Source: Paenilisteria riparia FSL S10-1204
Lineage (GTDB): Bacteria > Bacillota > Bacilli > Lactobacillales > Listeriaceae
DNA: 64,000 nt
Assembly (NCBI RefSeq): GCF_000525995.1
Contig: NZ_AODL01000002.1
Coordinates: 124,001 to 188,000 of the forward strand
Direction of reading: 5' to 3'
The position numbers and the translations under genes were made by a program. Of the stretch, positions 46,345 to 55,823 are shown piece by piece. Numbering within the stretch: position 1 is the stretch's first letter; each line of letters begins with the position of its first letter. Below the pieces are notes generated by a model. It made no database searches. It saw nothing but the letters and a program-made list of their open reading frames with translations, and was not told the origin of the DNA.

Positions 46345-47118
46345 ATGATACTGGAGAAAATCGATCAACTAGCGCGGGAATGGCTGGAGGAAGCCGGAAA
46401 TCGAATTTTCATGGCGCTTGAACAATCAACAGTTGAAGTGGAGGCAAAATCAGATAGGAATGATTTAGTGACGAATGTTGATAAAGCAACAGAACAATAT
46501 TTTGCGGAAAAAATTGCCACTTATTTCCCAGACCATCGCTTGCTTGGTGAGGAGGGGTATGGCGAAGAAATAACCAGTTTAGAGGGCATAGTTTGGATAT
46601 TAGACCCAATTGATGGCACGGTAAATTTCGTTGAGCAGAAACGGAATTTTGCAATTTCGCTCGGTATTTATCAGGAGGGTGTCGGGGAGTTGGCCTATAT
46701 ATACGATATCGTTGGAGGTGAGTTCTATTATGCCAAGCGTGGTGAAGGTGCTTTTGTGAATGATGTTGAAATACCTAAGCTGGCAGAGGATAATAAATTA
46801 GAAGATTCGCTTGTGATTATTAACACTACTGCGATACGCAAGTTTCCACAAATGCTTTCAGTAATTCAAAAAGCTCGCGGGCTGCGTTTATATGGCGCGG
46901 CAACACTTGAGTACATGGCGGTGGCAACAGGTCGTGCGGATGCCTATGTGAGTGCTAATCTAGCACCTTGGGACATCGGTGCTGGAAAAATAATTGCTGA
47001 GGAAGTTGGCGCCATCGTGACACGCGTAAGTGGATCAGAAATGGTAATTACCGAAAAAGGTGATTCATTCGTTGCGAGTCCTAGCGTCCACAGGGAGATT
47101 CTACGTTTTGAGATTTGA
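46345..47118 (+). CDS. Inositol monophosphatase family protein
   Basis: Mg-dependent phosphatase of 257 residues. The metal-binding motif WILDPIDGTVNFVEQ is near residue 88, preceded by LLGEEGYGEE, which supplies the glutamate ligand; the second motif WDIGAGKIIAEEVGA is near residue 210. Family members act on inositol phosphates, on fructose bisphosphate or on nucleotide phosphates such as PAP, and the substrate here is open. AAGGAG precedes the ATG. Confidence 0.88.
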   Translation: MILEKIDQLAREWLEEAGNRIFMALEQSTVEVEAKSDRNDLVTNVDKATEQYFAEKIATYFPDHRLLGEEGYGEEITSLEGIVWILDPIDGTVNFVEQKRNFAISLGIYQEGVGELAYIYDIVGGEFYYAKRGEGAFVNDVEIPKLAEDNKLEDSLVIINTTAIRKFPQMLSVIQKARGLRLYGAATLEYMAVATGRADAYVSANLAPWDIGAGKIIAEEVGAIVTRVSGSEMVITEKGDSFVASPSVHREILRFEI

Positions 47119-47204
47119 AGATGAGAACGATTGCATTTTTCATTGGTATGTTTTACAATTCTTATTGTTTGCCAATAAAATTTAAAAATTATGGGGAGTA
47201 TGGA

Positions 47205-48899
47205 ATGATGAAAATGTATAAAAAAGGGTATGGACTGATAACTATTTTAGTTATTATGATGGGAATAATATGGTATGGATCTTTGGATACAAAAGCAGCA
47301 GAAATCGCTTATATCAAATATTATACAGGTGATAAGCTGGAAGCAAAAACTACAGCAATTTCAAATTTTGATCCTGCTAGTATTTCAAACTCCATCACTG
47401 GGAGCTTAAATATTGCGGTGAGGTATAATTATACGCGTGTACAATTACCAGAGGGCACTTACCAGCTTAATCAAACACTAAATGTACCAAGTGGCATTAC
47501 GCTAGAGGGAAGCCGAGATGATAATGGGAATAACTTAACGACTTTAGCAGTACCGGAGCTAAATGTTGCAGGCGAAGCTCACGTATTGAATACACAAGCG
47601 CTTATAACAGCGGATAGCGGTACTGATGTGAGAAACACAACAATTAGACGCCTAATTTTAGATGGCGGATGGCATGCAAGTTCAAATCGACTAGTAGAAA
47701 GCCAAAAAGCTATTTTTCTATCCCCGTTTCCACAAAGCAAAAAAGCAGGAGACGGCTACTATAAAGATGTGCAACGAAAGCACGATATCTCGGTTGAAGA
47801 TATGACTATTCGTAATTTTGGTGGATCAGGTATTTATATGGATTTTGTGAAAGATGTAACTATAGGAGAAATAAATAGTGACCAAGAAGAAAAAAGTAAT
47901 AGTATTGAGAGCATTGGTTATGGAGGAATCATTGGTTACTCGGTGGATTATGTGAAAATCCATAATACATTGATAAGTGATGTTGGATTAGATGGAAAGC
48001 AAGCATACGGAATTGCTGTTAGCTGGTACAAAGGTACAACGGATGCTAATCAACTGGCAGATGACGATCGCAGTCGTTTTGAAGATACTGCTGATGGAGA
48101 GGCACTTTGGAAACAAGCCTCGTACACGAATGGTTATTATCCGAGCACAAATGTGACTATAAAGAATAATGTCATCATGAATATTGCGAGCTGGGAAGCA
48201 TTAGATACTCACTCAGGTAAAAATATTAAATTCATTGGGAATCATGTGATGGGTGTTCGTTTTCCAATTGTTGTAGGTGGCATGGATTATGAGGGGGCAA
48301 CTATTTCAGCGTACCCACCAGAGAACATCTTAATTTCAGAAAATAAGATTAATCAAGCCACAGATGTACAATGCTATAAACCAAAGGCAATTTCATCTGA
48401 GCGTGGAATTGTTGCGACTGGAACTCAATTTAATGACCTAACTAAAGAGAATATGGGTTTTTTAAAAACATTGACGATTAAAAATAATGAAGTAAGCGAT
48501 ATTCAGACAATAAAAAATATACATGGTGGTATAAGTATTCATGTTACCTATGGAGCTCAAGTGCTATTTAATCGAGTCGACCATACGCTGTTTAATGGAT
48601 TAGTCTTGATGAGCTCTAATAAAAAAACGATATTAGAAAACAATACGGTTACTGACATGAAAGAGGCACCATCAAACGAGGTATCAGCCAGCCTTGGAAT
48701 TCGAGGATCGCACAATAATGGCAATAGCACAAATGATTATTTATTGGAGCCTCTAACGGATATGGGCACGAGCTTTATAAATAATATATTAGATGGGTCA
48801 TATCCAAGCAAAAATATTTTTCAAATTTATCAAAATCCAGTGAGCACATCTAATAATATGTTGAACTTTGGCGAAATGTCAGTTGTTGAACCTAAATAA
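47205..48899 (+). CDS. Secreted right-handed beta-helix protein
   Basis: A 564-residue exported protein with an N-terminal signal segment (YGLITILVIMMGIIWYG, cleaved near DTKAAE). The body has repeated short strands with regularly placed Asn and Ile, such as VTIKNNVIMNI, NIKFIGNHVMGV and LTIKNNEVSDI, which is the pattern of pectate-lyase-like parallel beta-helices. LPEGTYQLNQTLNVPSGITLEG is a typical beta-helix entry. GGGGAG lies before ATG 47205. It sits in a place where, from memory, L. monocytogenes has no gene. Enzyme activity (polysaccharide lyase or hydrolase) is possible but not shown. Confidence 0.7.
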   Translation: MMKMYKKGYGLITILVIMMGIIWYGSLDTKAAEIAYIKYYTGDKLEAKTTAISNFDPASISNSITGSLNIAVRYNYTRVQLPEGTYQLNQTLNVPSGITLEGSRDDNGNNLTTLAVPELNVAGEAHVLNTQALITADSGTDVRNTTIRRLILDGGWHASSNRLVESQKAIFLSPFPQSKKAGDGYYKDVQRKHDISVEDMTIRNFGGSGIYMDFVKDVTIGEINSDQEEKSNSIESIGYGGIIGYSVDYVKIHNTLISDVGLDGKQAYGIAVSWYKGTTDANQLADDDRSRFEDTADGEALWKQASYTNGYYPSTNVTIKNNVIMNIASWEALDTHSGKNIKFIGNHVMGVRFPIVVGGMDYEGATISAYPPENILISENKINQATDVQCYKPKAISSERGIVATGTQFNDLTKENMGFLKTLTIKNNEVSDIQTIKNIHGGISIHVTYGAQVLFNRVDHTLFNGLVLMSSNKKTILENNTVTDMKEAPSNEVSASLGIRGSHNNGNSTNDYLLEPLTDMGTSFINNILDGSYPSKNIFQIYQNPVSTSNNMLNFGEMSVVEPK

Positions 48900-48995
48900 C
48901 TTCAAAAATCATTTACAATGATTAGCAATTCGGCGCTTAATGTAAAAAAATGCTCCTTCTAGAATAAAAATCGTGCTAAACCAAAGTAAATGTGC

Positions 48996-49065
48996 TATAA
49001 TTGGAGAGTTGAAAAACTAAACGATCTAGGAACGGGGAAAATAACTAATTTTCCTTTTTTCTTTT
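48996..49065 (+). promoter_or_regulatory. typA promoter and early terminator-like hairpin in the leader
   Basis: A TATAAT box at 48996-49001 would start transcription near 49008. Only about 30 bases on, GGGGAAAAT-AACTA-ATTTTCC is followed by six T and then CTTTTT, a good intrinsic terminator. The remaining leader to the typA start is about 135 bases with no gene. This arrangement suggests control by attenuation. Confidence 0.5.
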
Positions 49066-49200
49066 TGGCTCTGGTAGCTAAGTCGTATTACCATATATGT
49101 AGAGCGCTTGACTTTAGTTAGGCCAATATTTGAGTCGCTGAGCTAACGAACACAAAAGCCAGCTTCGCGAAAGGTAATTTTATATTAGGAGGAACTAGTT

Positions 49201-51042
49201 TTGAAATTAAGAGAAGATATTCGTAACGTCGCTATTATTGCCCACGTTGACCATGGTAAAACAACATTGGTGGACCAACTTTTACGTAAGTCAGGAACAT
49301 TCAACGATCATGAGCAAGTAGCTGAACGTGCGATGGATAGTAACGCAATTGAAAAAGAACGTGGTATCACTATTTTAGCTAAAAATACAGCCATCAATCA
49401 CAATGGCGTGCATATTAATATTTTAGATACTCCTGGACATGCCGATTTCGGTGGGGAAGTAGAACGTATTATGAAAATGGTTGACGGTGTTGTCTTGGTT
49501 GTTGATGCCTACGAAGGTACAATGCCACAAACGCGTTTCGTATTGAAAAAAGCGTTAGAACAACATTTAACACCGCTTGTTGTTGTAAACAAAATTGACC
49601 GCCCATCTGCTCGTCCAGCAGAAGTTGTCGATGAAGTTTTAGAATTGTTTATCGAACTAGGTGCAGACGAAGATCAATTGGAATTCCCAGTTGTTTACGC
49701 TGCGGCAGTTAATGGAACAAGTTCATTAAGCGATAATGTGGATGACCAAGAAGAAACAATGGACCCAATTTTTGACTTGATTATTAATAACGTACCAGCT
49801 CCTGTGGATAACAGTGACGAGCCATTGCAATTCCAAGTATCTTTACTTGATTACAATGACTATGTTGGTCGTATCGGTATTGGCCGTATTTTCCGTGGTA
49901 CAATGGAAGTTGGTCAATCGGTAGCCTTGATGAAATTGGACGGAAGCGTGAAGAAGTTCCGCGTAACTAAAATGTTCGGTTTCTTAGGTCTAAAACGTGT
50001 CGAAATCACGCAAGCAAAAGCGGGTGACTTAGTTGCCGTTTCTGGTATGGAAGACATTTTCGTAGGGGAAACAGTAACGCCAGACGATCACCAAGAAGCA
50101 TTGCCAATTTTGCGTATTGATGAGCCAACACTACAAATGACATTCGTAACAAACAATAGCCCGTTCGCAGGTCGCGAAGGAAAACACGTAACAAGCCGTA
50201 AAATCGAAGAACGCTTGCTTGCTGAATTACAAACAGATGTAAGTTTACGTATCGAGCCTACTGCTTCACCAGATGCTTGGATTGTATCAGGTCGTGGTGA
50301 GTTGCATTTATCTATCCTAATCGAGAACATGCGTCGTGAAGGTTACGAGCTACAAGTATCGAAACCAGAAGTTATCATCCGCGAAATCGATGGCGTGAAA
50401 TGTGAGCCAATGGAACGCGTGCAAATTGATACACCGGAAGAATATGTTGGTAGCATCATGGAATCTATCGGTTTACGTAAAGGTGAAATGGCTGACATGG
50501 TCAACGATGGTTCTGGTCAAGTTCGCTTGATTTTCCTAGTACCATCACGTGGACTGATTGGTTACACTACCGAATTCCTATCCATGACTCGTGGCTACGG
50601 TATTATCAACCACACATTCGATTCTTACCAACCAATGCAAAAAGGTCGTGTCGGTGGACGTAGCCGTGGCGTGCTTGTATCTATGGAAACAGGTAAATCA
50701 ACAACTTACGGAACAATGCAAGTTGAGGACCGTGGTACGATTTTCGTTGAGCCAGGTACAGACATTTACGAAGGTATGATCGTCGGTGAAAACAACCGTG
50801 AAGGTGATATCGCAGTAAATATCGTAAAAGCGAAACAAATGACAAATATCCGTTCCGCAAACAAAGACCAAACAAACGTAATCAAAAAACCTCGTACATT
50901 GACGTTAGAAGAATCATTAGAATTCCTAAACGACGACGAGTATTGCGAAATCACACCAGAAAACATTCGTTTGCGTAAGAAAATCTTGAACAAAAACGAA
51001 CGTGAAAAAGCAGCGAAACGTACAAAAACTGCTGATAAATAA
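49201..51042 (+). CDS. typA: Translational GTPase TypA/BipA
   Basis: Ribosome-binding GTPase of the elongation factor family, involved in ribosome assembly and stress growth. G1 is AHVDHGKT, followed by ERGITI (G2), [11 protein letters not shown] (G3), NKIDR (G4). The C-terminal part has [18 protein letters not shown] and the TypA-specific [17 protein letters not shown]. Length is 613 residues. The start is a TTG preceded by AGGAGGAACTAG. It is the ylaG of the B. subtilis yla group, matching ylaI and ylaN downstream. Confidence 0.95.
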   Translation: MKLREDIRNVAIIAHVDHGKTTLVDQLLRKSGTFNDHEQVAERAMDSNAIEKERGITILAKNTAINHNGVHINILDTPGHADFGGEVERIMKMVDGVVLVVDAYEGTMPQTRFVLKKALEQHLTPLVVVNKIDRPSARPAEVVDEVLELFIELGADEDQLEFPVVYAAAVNGTSSLSDNVDDQEETMDPIFDLIINNVPAPVDNSDEPLQFQVSLLDYNDYVGRIGIGRIFRGTMEVGQSVALMKLDGSVKKFRVTKMFGFLGLKRVEITQAKAGDLVAVSGMEDIFVGETVTPDDHQEALPILRIDEPTLQMTFVTNNSPFAGREGKHVTSRKIEERLLAELQTDVSLRIEPTASPDAWIVSGRGELHLSILIENMRREGYELQVSKPEVIIREIDGVKCEPMERVQIDTPEEYVGSIMESIGLRKGEMADMVNDGSGQVRLIFLVPSRGLIGYTTEFLSMTRGYGIINHTFDSYQPMQKGRVGGRSRGVLVSMETGKSTTYGTMQVEDRGTIFVEPGTDIYEGMIVGENNREGDIAVNIVKAKQMTNIRSANKDQTNVIKKPRTLTLEESLEFLNDDEYCEITPENIRLRKKILNKNEREKAAKRTKTADK

Positions 51043-51053
51043 TAATTTTTGAA

Positions 51054-51080
51054 GCCGTCTGATTATCAGGCGGTTTTTTT
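51054..51080 (+). terminator. Terminator after typA
   Basis: Stem GCCGTCTGAT / ATCAGGCGGT followed by a run of seven T. Confidence 0.88.
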
Positions 51081-51187
51081 ATTGTAGGAACTTCATGGCA
51101 TTAATTATTTTTGTAACACGATTGTAATATGGTGTCTTTTTTGGTATAGTTGGGGTAAGGGTAAATGTTGAATAAGGAGGGATTTAC

Positions 51188-52158
51188 ATGAAGAAAGTAC
51201 TGATGGTAGGCATGATGAGTGCAATGTTAGTGGGACTTGCGGCTTGTGGTTCGAACGCAGATTCAAAATCAGCAGAACAAGACAAAGCAGCACCCAAAAC
51301 CGAGGAAAAAGAAGTGGCTAAGAAGGAGGAAACAACAAAGCAAGATGTAAATTCCAATATCGATGCGAATAAACAAACAGAGGAAAAACAAGATAAAGAG
51401 AGTGCAACAGCTAAAAAAAGAAACACCAGCAACCCAAAAAGGCAGAAAGAAAAAAACAAGTGAATCAGAAGCACAAAGTGATACAACCAAAGAAACACCA
51501 GACACTGCAAAAGCAGAAAGAAAAAACCGAAGCAAAAACAGAAGAAAAATCCCCGGAACAAAAACAAGCGGTAGCACCAACGGGTACATTTTCTTTAACA
51601 CCAGCAGGTTTCAAGCAATCCGCAGTAGCGCCAAAAACAGGTGGAACGGTATCACTTGTCTATTTGAATACAACGCCAGAAACAGCCGATTTTGGACCGC
51701 TTAAAGTAACTATCAAACAATACAAACTAGAAAGCGTAACAGGATCTAATAAGAAGATGGACCCGTATAGCCCAGAATCTTATTTAGCGAATCAAGATGG
51801 TTTTGTTGTTACAGCAGACGTCGTTATTGAAAACACATCAGCAAGCAATATCAACTACTTGGCTGAGCGCATCCAGATTAATGGCGGTGGCATTTCTAAA
51901 GGAGCTAGCTTAGAGAATTTTGTGCCGACTGCCTACCAATTGAGCGGCAGCGCTACATCACACAATATTTTCCCAGCGAAATCCAAACGTGAAGGAGCAA
52001 TCACGTATATGCTCAACAAAGAAAATTACTATACACTTGTCCATTTAACGAAGCTTGTCGTACCAAACCCAAATGAATTTGCAGACAAAGCATTACCTGT
52101 AAAAACAACAAAAGGCAATCGATTTAGATTTTCGCATCACAGAGTAACAAAGTCGTAA
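51188..52158 (+). CDS. Lipoprotein with Lys/Glu-rich linker, frame broken twice in poly-A runs
   Basis: A lipoprotein with a signal peptide ending in lipobox LAAC at residues 17-20 and then a long charged linker of Lys, Glu, Thr and Gln. The linker passes through three reading frames: the first stops at 51463, a middle piece (KKETPATQKGRKK and TKETPDTAKAE) lies in another, and the last (TEAKTEEKSPEQKQAVAPTG) continues into a folded domain. Removing one A near 51416 and one A near 51522 gives a single 322-residue protein. The C-terminal domain (FSLTPAGFKQSAVAPK, ADVVIENTSASNINYLAERIQING) looks like a DUF4352-type beta-sandwich, though this is uncertain. Confidence 0.72.
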
Positions 52159-52165
52159 GTACGCG

Positions 52166-52199
52166 AAAACCCGCCAGTCTTAGAGATTAGCGGGTTTTT
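52166..52199. terminator. Terminator between the lipoprotein gene and ylaI
   Basis: Stem AACCCGC / GCGGGTT with a 14-base loop and T5 on the plus side. It overlaps the end of ylaI on the other strand. Confidence 0.75.
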
Positions 52200-52395
52200 C
52201 GATAAATTTTTTCGTTTTTGGTTTATGAAATTCGAACTTGCCAGAATTAATTCGTTCCACCGTTTTTTGTGCAATTCTGGTTTCGCATTCTGGGCAAAGA
52301 TACATCCGAATCGGCTTATTGCGTAGCTGTTTCGTCTTAAATTTCTTATCGTCTAATTCATCAACTGTTTCACATAAAATACATTGTGCCTTCAT
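52180..52395 (-). CDS. YlaI family zinc-ribbon protein (DUF2197)
   Basis: A 71-residue protein with two Cys-x2-Cys pairs (CILC near the start and CPEC near residue 34), a small zinc ribbon. The pattern MKAQCILCETVDELDD and RMYLCPECETRI matches YlaI of Bacillus. Function unknown. GAGGTGA lies before the ATG. It is convergent with the lipoprotein gene and divergent from the small membrane protein gene. Confidence 0.85.
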   Translation of the reverse strand: MKAQCILCETVDELDDKKFKTKQLRNKPIRMYLCPECETRIAQKTVERINSGKFEFHKPKTKKFIEKPANL

Positions 52396-52464
52396 TTGCG
52401 TTCACCTCATGCCTTTATTATAGCATGGAAAAATAGAAAGTAAAACGTAGAGGAGCTGTTTCCT

Positions 52465-52764
52465 ATGAATCAAATACAGAAAAAATATACAGAATTGATT
52501 TGGACTTCGATTACTGGGGTACTAGCTGTTGTGGCATTGGTGTTCGTCCAAGAGGCTGTGTATTGGTTTGATAACTTCTACACGGTGTTTAGTGCCGCAG
52601 GAATTATGATTGCAAGTTACCTTGTTGCTACCTGCATTTCATTTGTACGCTCATTGAAGGGTACGCTATCAGGAGTTGAAATGCTCGTCATTTATTTTTC
52701 CATGCCAGCGAGTTTGGTTTTAGCCGTATGCATGTTTCTTTTAACAGTTATGTGGCTAGGATAA
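52465..52764 (+). CDS. Small membrane protein, 99 aa
   Basis: A hydrophobic protein with three predicted membrane segments (GVLAVVALVFVQEAVYWF, AAGIMIASYLVATCISFV, SMPASLVLAVCMFLLTVMWL). It occupies the place of ylaH in the B. subtilis gene order, and could be a distant YlaH-like protein, but I cannot confirm it from sequence. AGAGGAGC precedes the ATG. Confidence 0.65.
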   Translation: MNQIQKKYTELIWTSITGVLAVVALVFVQEAVYWFDNFYTVFSAAGIMIASYLVATCISFVRSLKGTLSGVEMLVIYFSMPASLVLAVCMFLLTVMWLG

Positions 52765-52885
52765 AAAATTATGTTGATATCAGGTTACTTTCGTAAAAAA
52801 ATATGCTATACTTTAGGAAGATAAAATTCAAAAAATTGTACTTTCTTTGGAAATAGATGAATTAGGCGCATAGGATGTGTTTTGA

Positions 52886-53179
52886 ATGGGGGTTTCTGTA
52901 GTGACGGACAAACAAATAGACCACAGAGAAGAGGCCGTAAAGCTTCTTAAAGAAGACGCAAAGCGAATTTTGCAGTTGATTAAAGTGCAGATGGATAACT
53001 TAACTTTACCTCAATGCCCAGCTTACGAAGAAGTTTTGGATACTCAAATGTACGGCTTATCGCGCGAAATTAATTTTGCGGTGCGATTAGGACTGATTGA
53101 TAGAGCAGAAGGACAAAGCCTGCTAAACACGCTGGAGAAAGAACTTTCGGTGTTGCATGAGTTGTCGACGAGTAAATAA
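52886..53179 (+). CDS. ylaN: YlaN family protein (UPF0358)
   Basis: A 97-residue helical protein closely matching Yla[41 protein letters not shown] and [12 protein letters not shown] are nearly fixed in the family. YlaN is reported to affect iron homeostasis through Fur in B. subtilis and S. aureus. The start could be ATG 52886 or GTG 52901; the latter has GGGGG 9 bases upstream. A strong terminator follows. Confidence 0.9.
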   Translation: MGVSVVTDKQIDHREEAVKLLKEDAKRILQLIKVQMDNLTLPQCPAYEEVLDTQMYGLSREINFAVRLGLIDRAEGQSLLNTLEKELSVLHELSTSK

Positions 53180-53183
53180 ATAG

Positions 53184-53236
53184 AACATCCCTCTTAACGT
53201 GAGCTTAGTGCAACGGTTAAGAGGGATGTTTTTTGA
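53184..53236 (+). terminator. Terminator after ylaN
   Basis: Perfect 15-bp stem AACATCCCTCTTAAC / GTTAAGAGGGATGTT with T6 following. Confidence 0.9.
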
Positions 53237-53239
53237 TAT

Positions 53240-54151
53240 TCAGCTTTTCTCACTATAATAAAACCCAAACTCAATATCCTTCTGATGATTTCCAAATCCT
53301 TTTCCGAAAATCGTTGTTCCACCAATGTTTTTTGCATCTTTTTCAACGGCGATACGAAAGCTCACAAGGTCGCTAGTTAGTTCTAGGTCATCCAATGTCA
53401 GTTCGGACAGGATATCTCCGTCAAAGTGCGTACCGTGCTTCGAAATGCGAATCGTTTTAAATAGCCCGTACTGACTGTTTGCGTCTTGCCACCAGCTTGG
53501 CGTGTATTTACCACGAATATCGGAAAAATTGCCAGGACATGTCCATGTGCCCAATTTACGTCCGTTAATATAAAAGGAGATATCCGACGGCCAGACATTG
53601 TTCGAATACGGAAATTCCGATGCAATCTCAAAACTGATTTCCAATAATTCAATGCGCTCATTGGCTTGCAACGGGTTGGGGACTTTATATTCTAAATAAC
53701 CTTGTGTAAACCAAATAATTTGTGCGTCCATTCGGCTGGAATCCATGAAATATTTCGGTTCATCGACATGGCCAATAAACGCTTTGCTCGACGCAAGCCC
53801 GCATGTTGGGGTTACATCATAGTCCGTATAATGCCCAACAGGAAGTGCAACAGAACGCATTTTGAAATTCGGATAAATCGTCGTCGGGAAATTGATCTCG
53901 ATTTTATCAACTACAAGCTTGGAAACCTTCTGGATACCAGATTTTCCGGGCTTTTTTTCTGTGCGGATTAGTTGGGCTTTCTCGAGTTGATTAATATGTC
54001 TTGTAATAATCGCACTGCTCATATGTAAGGCATGTGCAAGTTCTTTAATATTCATCGAACTTTGTGAAAGTAAGTTCAAAATTTGGATTCTCGTCTCGCT
54101 AGCTAAGGCTTCGTAAACAGGAATGGAATCTTTAGAAATATCTAACTGCAT
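53240..54151 (-). CDS. ArsR-type transcriptional regulator with large C-terminal domain
   Basis: A 303-residue protein. Residues 1-85 form an ArsR winged helix (VYEALASETRIQILNLLSQS, ELAHALHMSSAIITRHINQLEKA). The remaining 215 residues form a beta-rich domain with WPSDISFYINGRKLGTWTCPG and GLFKTIRISKHG, not the metal site of classical ArsR. Proteins of this build are found next to sugar transport clusters. It is divergent from the importer and GH2 genes at 54492-59761 and is their likely regulator, with palindromic sites in between. Confidence 0.78.
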   Translation of the reverse strand: MQLDISKDSIPVYEALASETRIQILNLLSQSSMNIKELAHALHMSSAIITRHINQLEKAQLIRTEKKPGKSGIQKVSKLVVDKIEINFPTTIYPNFKMRSVALPVGHYTDYDVTPTCGLASSKAFIGHVDEPKYFMDSSRMDAQIIWFTQGYLEYKVPNPLQANERIELLEISFEIASEFPYSNNVWPSDISFYINGRKLGTWTCPGNFSDIRGKYTPSWWQDANSQYGLFKTIRISKHGTHFDGDILSELTLDDLELTSDLVSFRIAVEKDAKNIGGTTIFGKGFGNHQKDIEFGFYYSEKS

Positions 54152-54491
54152 GTATAAAAAACCTCCTTTAGTTAATACTTTTATAGATGTAAATAGTTAA
54201 ATTTTGCTCTTTAAATCAGTTTAGTAAACCTATTAGTTTAGCATAACATAAAATTGCTAATAAAAGAAATAAAAGTGTTGACAATAAAATTTTAGTGAAT
54301 TATAGTAAAAATATAAAAGAAGTTTAGTTATTTAATTTACTTTTTAGTTAACTAAGTTTTTTTCTTTTTTTACAACATTATATGTAGGCGTTTACATCGG
54401 ACTGCAGCTGATGTGGAAATACGCGAATATGTCATCAAAAAGTTTGTGAAAAGTCGTTTACTTTAGAACAATGAAAGTGGGAGGAATTGAG
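54152..54491 (+). promoter_or_regulatory. Control region between the ArsR-type gene and the second sugar importer
   Basis: About 340 AT-rich bases without a gene. It holds a perfect palindrome TTAGTTAACTAA (54344-54355), another GTTTAGTAAAC (54221-54231) and several further TTTAGTTA copies, likely regulator sites. TGTAGGCGTTTACA (54383-54396) matches the CcpA cre consensus with one mismatch, pointing to glucose repression. Confidence 0.6.
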
Positions 54492-55754
54492 ATGAAAAAG
54501 GTAGTAGGGCTAATTTGTATGTTAATGCTAGTTGTTGGGTTGGCAGCATGTGGTGGTTCGACGGACGCGAAAGATACGGCGAAAAGTAAGGAAATTATAT
54601 TCTGGAATCCATTTACGGGTCCTGATGGCGCAAATATGCAAAAAATGGTGGATGCATATAATAAGACCAATCCTGAATTCAAAGTGAAAAACATGTCATT
54701 AAAAGAAGGGGATATGTACACGAAGATTCCAACGGTTGTTAACTCTGGCAAAAACATTCCAGATTTGACGATTGTTCACGCCGAGCGCATTAAACAATAT
54801 GTGGATAACGATATGCTGATGTCATATGATGATTACTTAGCAGATTTTCCAGATATTAAAGCCGAGAATTACGTACCAGAAGCTTGGAATATCGGACAAA
54901 TCGATAATAAGCGCTATAGTGTTCCGCTAGATATTCACTCCTTTATTATGTACTACAACAAGGATTTAGTGAAAAAATATGCTCCGACAGCGCTTGACGA
55001 CGGTGTTGTGACGTTCGATGAAATTCAAGCTGCTGGAAAATTAGCTAAAAAAGATAAAATAGACGCCGTAACAGTGAGCTGGGTAAAACCAACGTTCCTA
55101 TCACTTTACGCACAAAACGGCGGTAAATTAACGGAAAACGGTATTGATCCAACACTTGACAACCAACAAGCTAAAGACACATTCAACTTATGGAAAGATA
55201 TGTACAAAGACGGAATCACAACAAAAGATGGCGAAGACTACTTCCAAAAATTCATCGCTGGCAAAGTTATTTTCGCACCGGAAGGTATCTGGATGCAAAA
55301 TACGGCGAAAGATGCCAAGTTCGACTGGGGTATCACCAATGCGCCACAACTAAGCGAAGATAAAAATAAAATGGTGAACTGGTCCAGCTCGCATCAATTC
55401 ACGATGTTTAATAGTGAAGGCCGCTCTAAAGAAAAAACAGCTGGCGTATTGAAATTCATCGACTGGGTACAAGACAACTCGCTAGAATGGGCAAAATCAG
55501 GTCAAAACCCAGCATCACTTAAAATTGTAGAAGACCCAACGTATAAAGAAATGCCACAATCCTTCTTGTTACTTGATCCAGCAGAACAAAAATCATTGAA
55601 AATTTTCGATTATAAATACAATGGTTACGTATCAGAACAACTGGACGCGAACGGAAATGATATTATTTTCGGCAAAACACCGGTAGATAAAGGCCTCGCA
55701 GATATGCAAAAAGCAGTCGAAGATAAAATCGCCAAAGATAAATCGAATAAATAA
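54492..55754 (+). CDS. Sugar ABC transporter substrate-binding lipoprotein
   Basis: Extracellular receptor of a CUT1-type importer, 420 residues. The signal peptide ends in lipobox LAAC at residues 17-20. The mature part has IIFWNPFTGPDGANMQKMVD, NIPDLTIVHAERI, and FIAGKVIFAPEGIWM, typical of the family. The start is ATG 54492 with GGGAGG upstream; a longer frame from 54471 would include the ribosome site. The ligand is likely a beta-linked glycoside, judging from the GH2 gene in the operon. Confidence 0.87.
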   Translation: MKKVVGLICMLMLVVGLAACGGSTDAKDTAKSKEIIFWNPFTGPDGANMQKMVDAYNKTNPEFKVKNMSLKEGDMYTKIPTVVNSGKNIPDLTIVHAERIKQYVDNDMLMSYDDYLADFPDIKAENYVPEAWNIGQIDNKRYSVPLDIHSFIMYYNKDLVKKYAPTALDDGVVTFDEIQAAGKLAKKDKIDAVTVSWVKPTFLSLYAQNGGKLTENGIDPTLDNQQAKDTFNLWKDMYKDGITTKDGEDYFQKFIAGKVIFAPEGIWMQNTAKDAKFDWGITNAPQLSEDKNKMVNWSSSHQFTMFNSEGRSKEKTAGVLKFIDWVQDNSLEWAKSGQNPASLKIVEDPTYKEMPQSFLLLDPAEQKSLKIFDYKYNGYVSEQLDANGNDIIFGKTPVDKGLADMQKAVEDKIAKDKSNK

Positions 55755-55756
55755 GA

Positions 55757-55796
55757 AATGAGGGGTTAAAGATGTGAAGATGTCTTGCCCCTTCAT
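55757..55796 (+). other. Intercistronic hairpin after the binding protein gene
   Basis: Stem ATGAGGGG / CCCCTTCAT with a loop of about 22 bases, between the receptor and permease genes, as in the first importer cluster. Confidence 0.5.
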
Positions 55797-55823
55797 GAAG
55801 AATTTAGAGTGGGGGTTTGGTTA

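Noticed and set aside
49201-51042. Several 60-80 residue frames on both strands within typA and within narG
   Set aside because: They overlap clearly conserved protein frames, have no ribosome sites, and have no recognisable domains.
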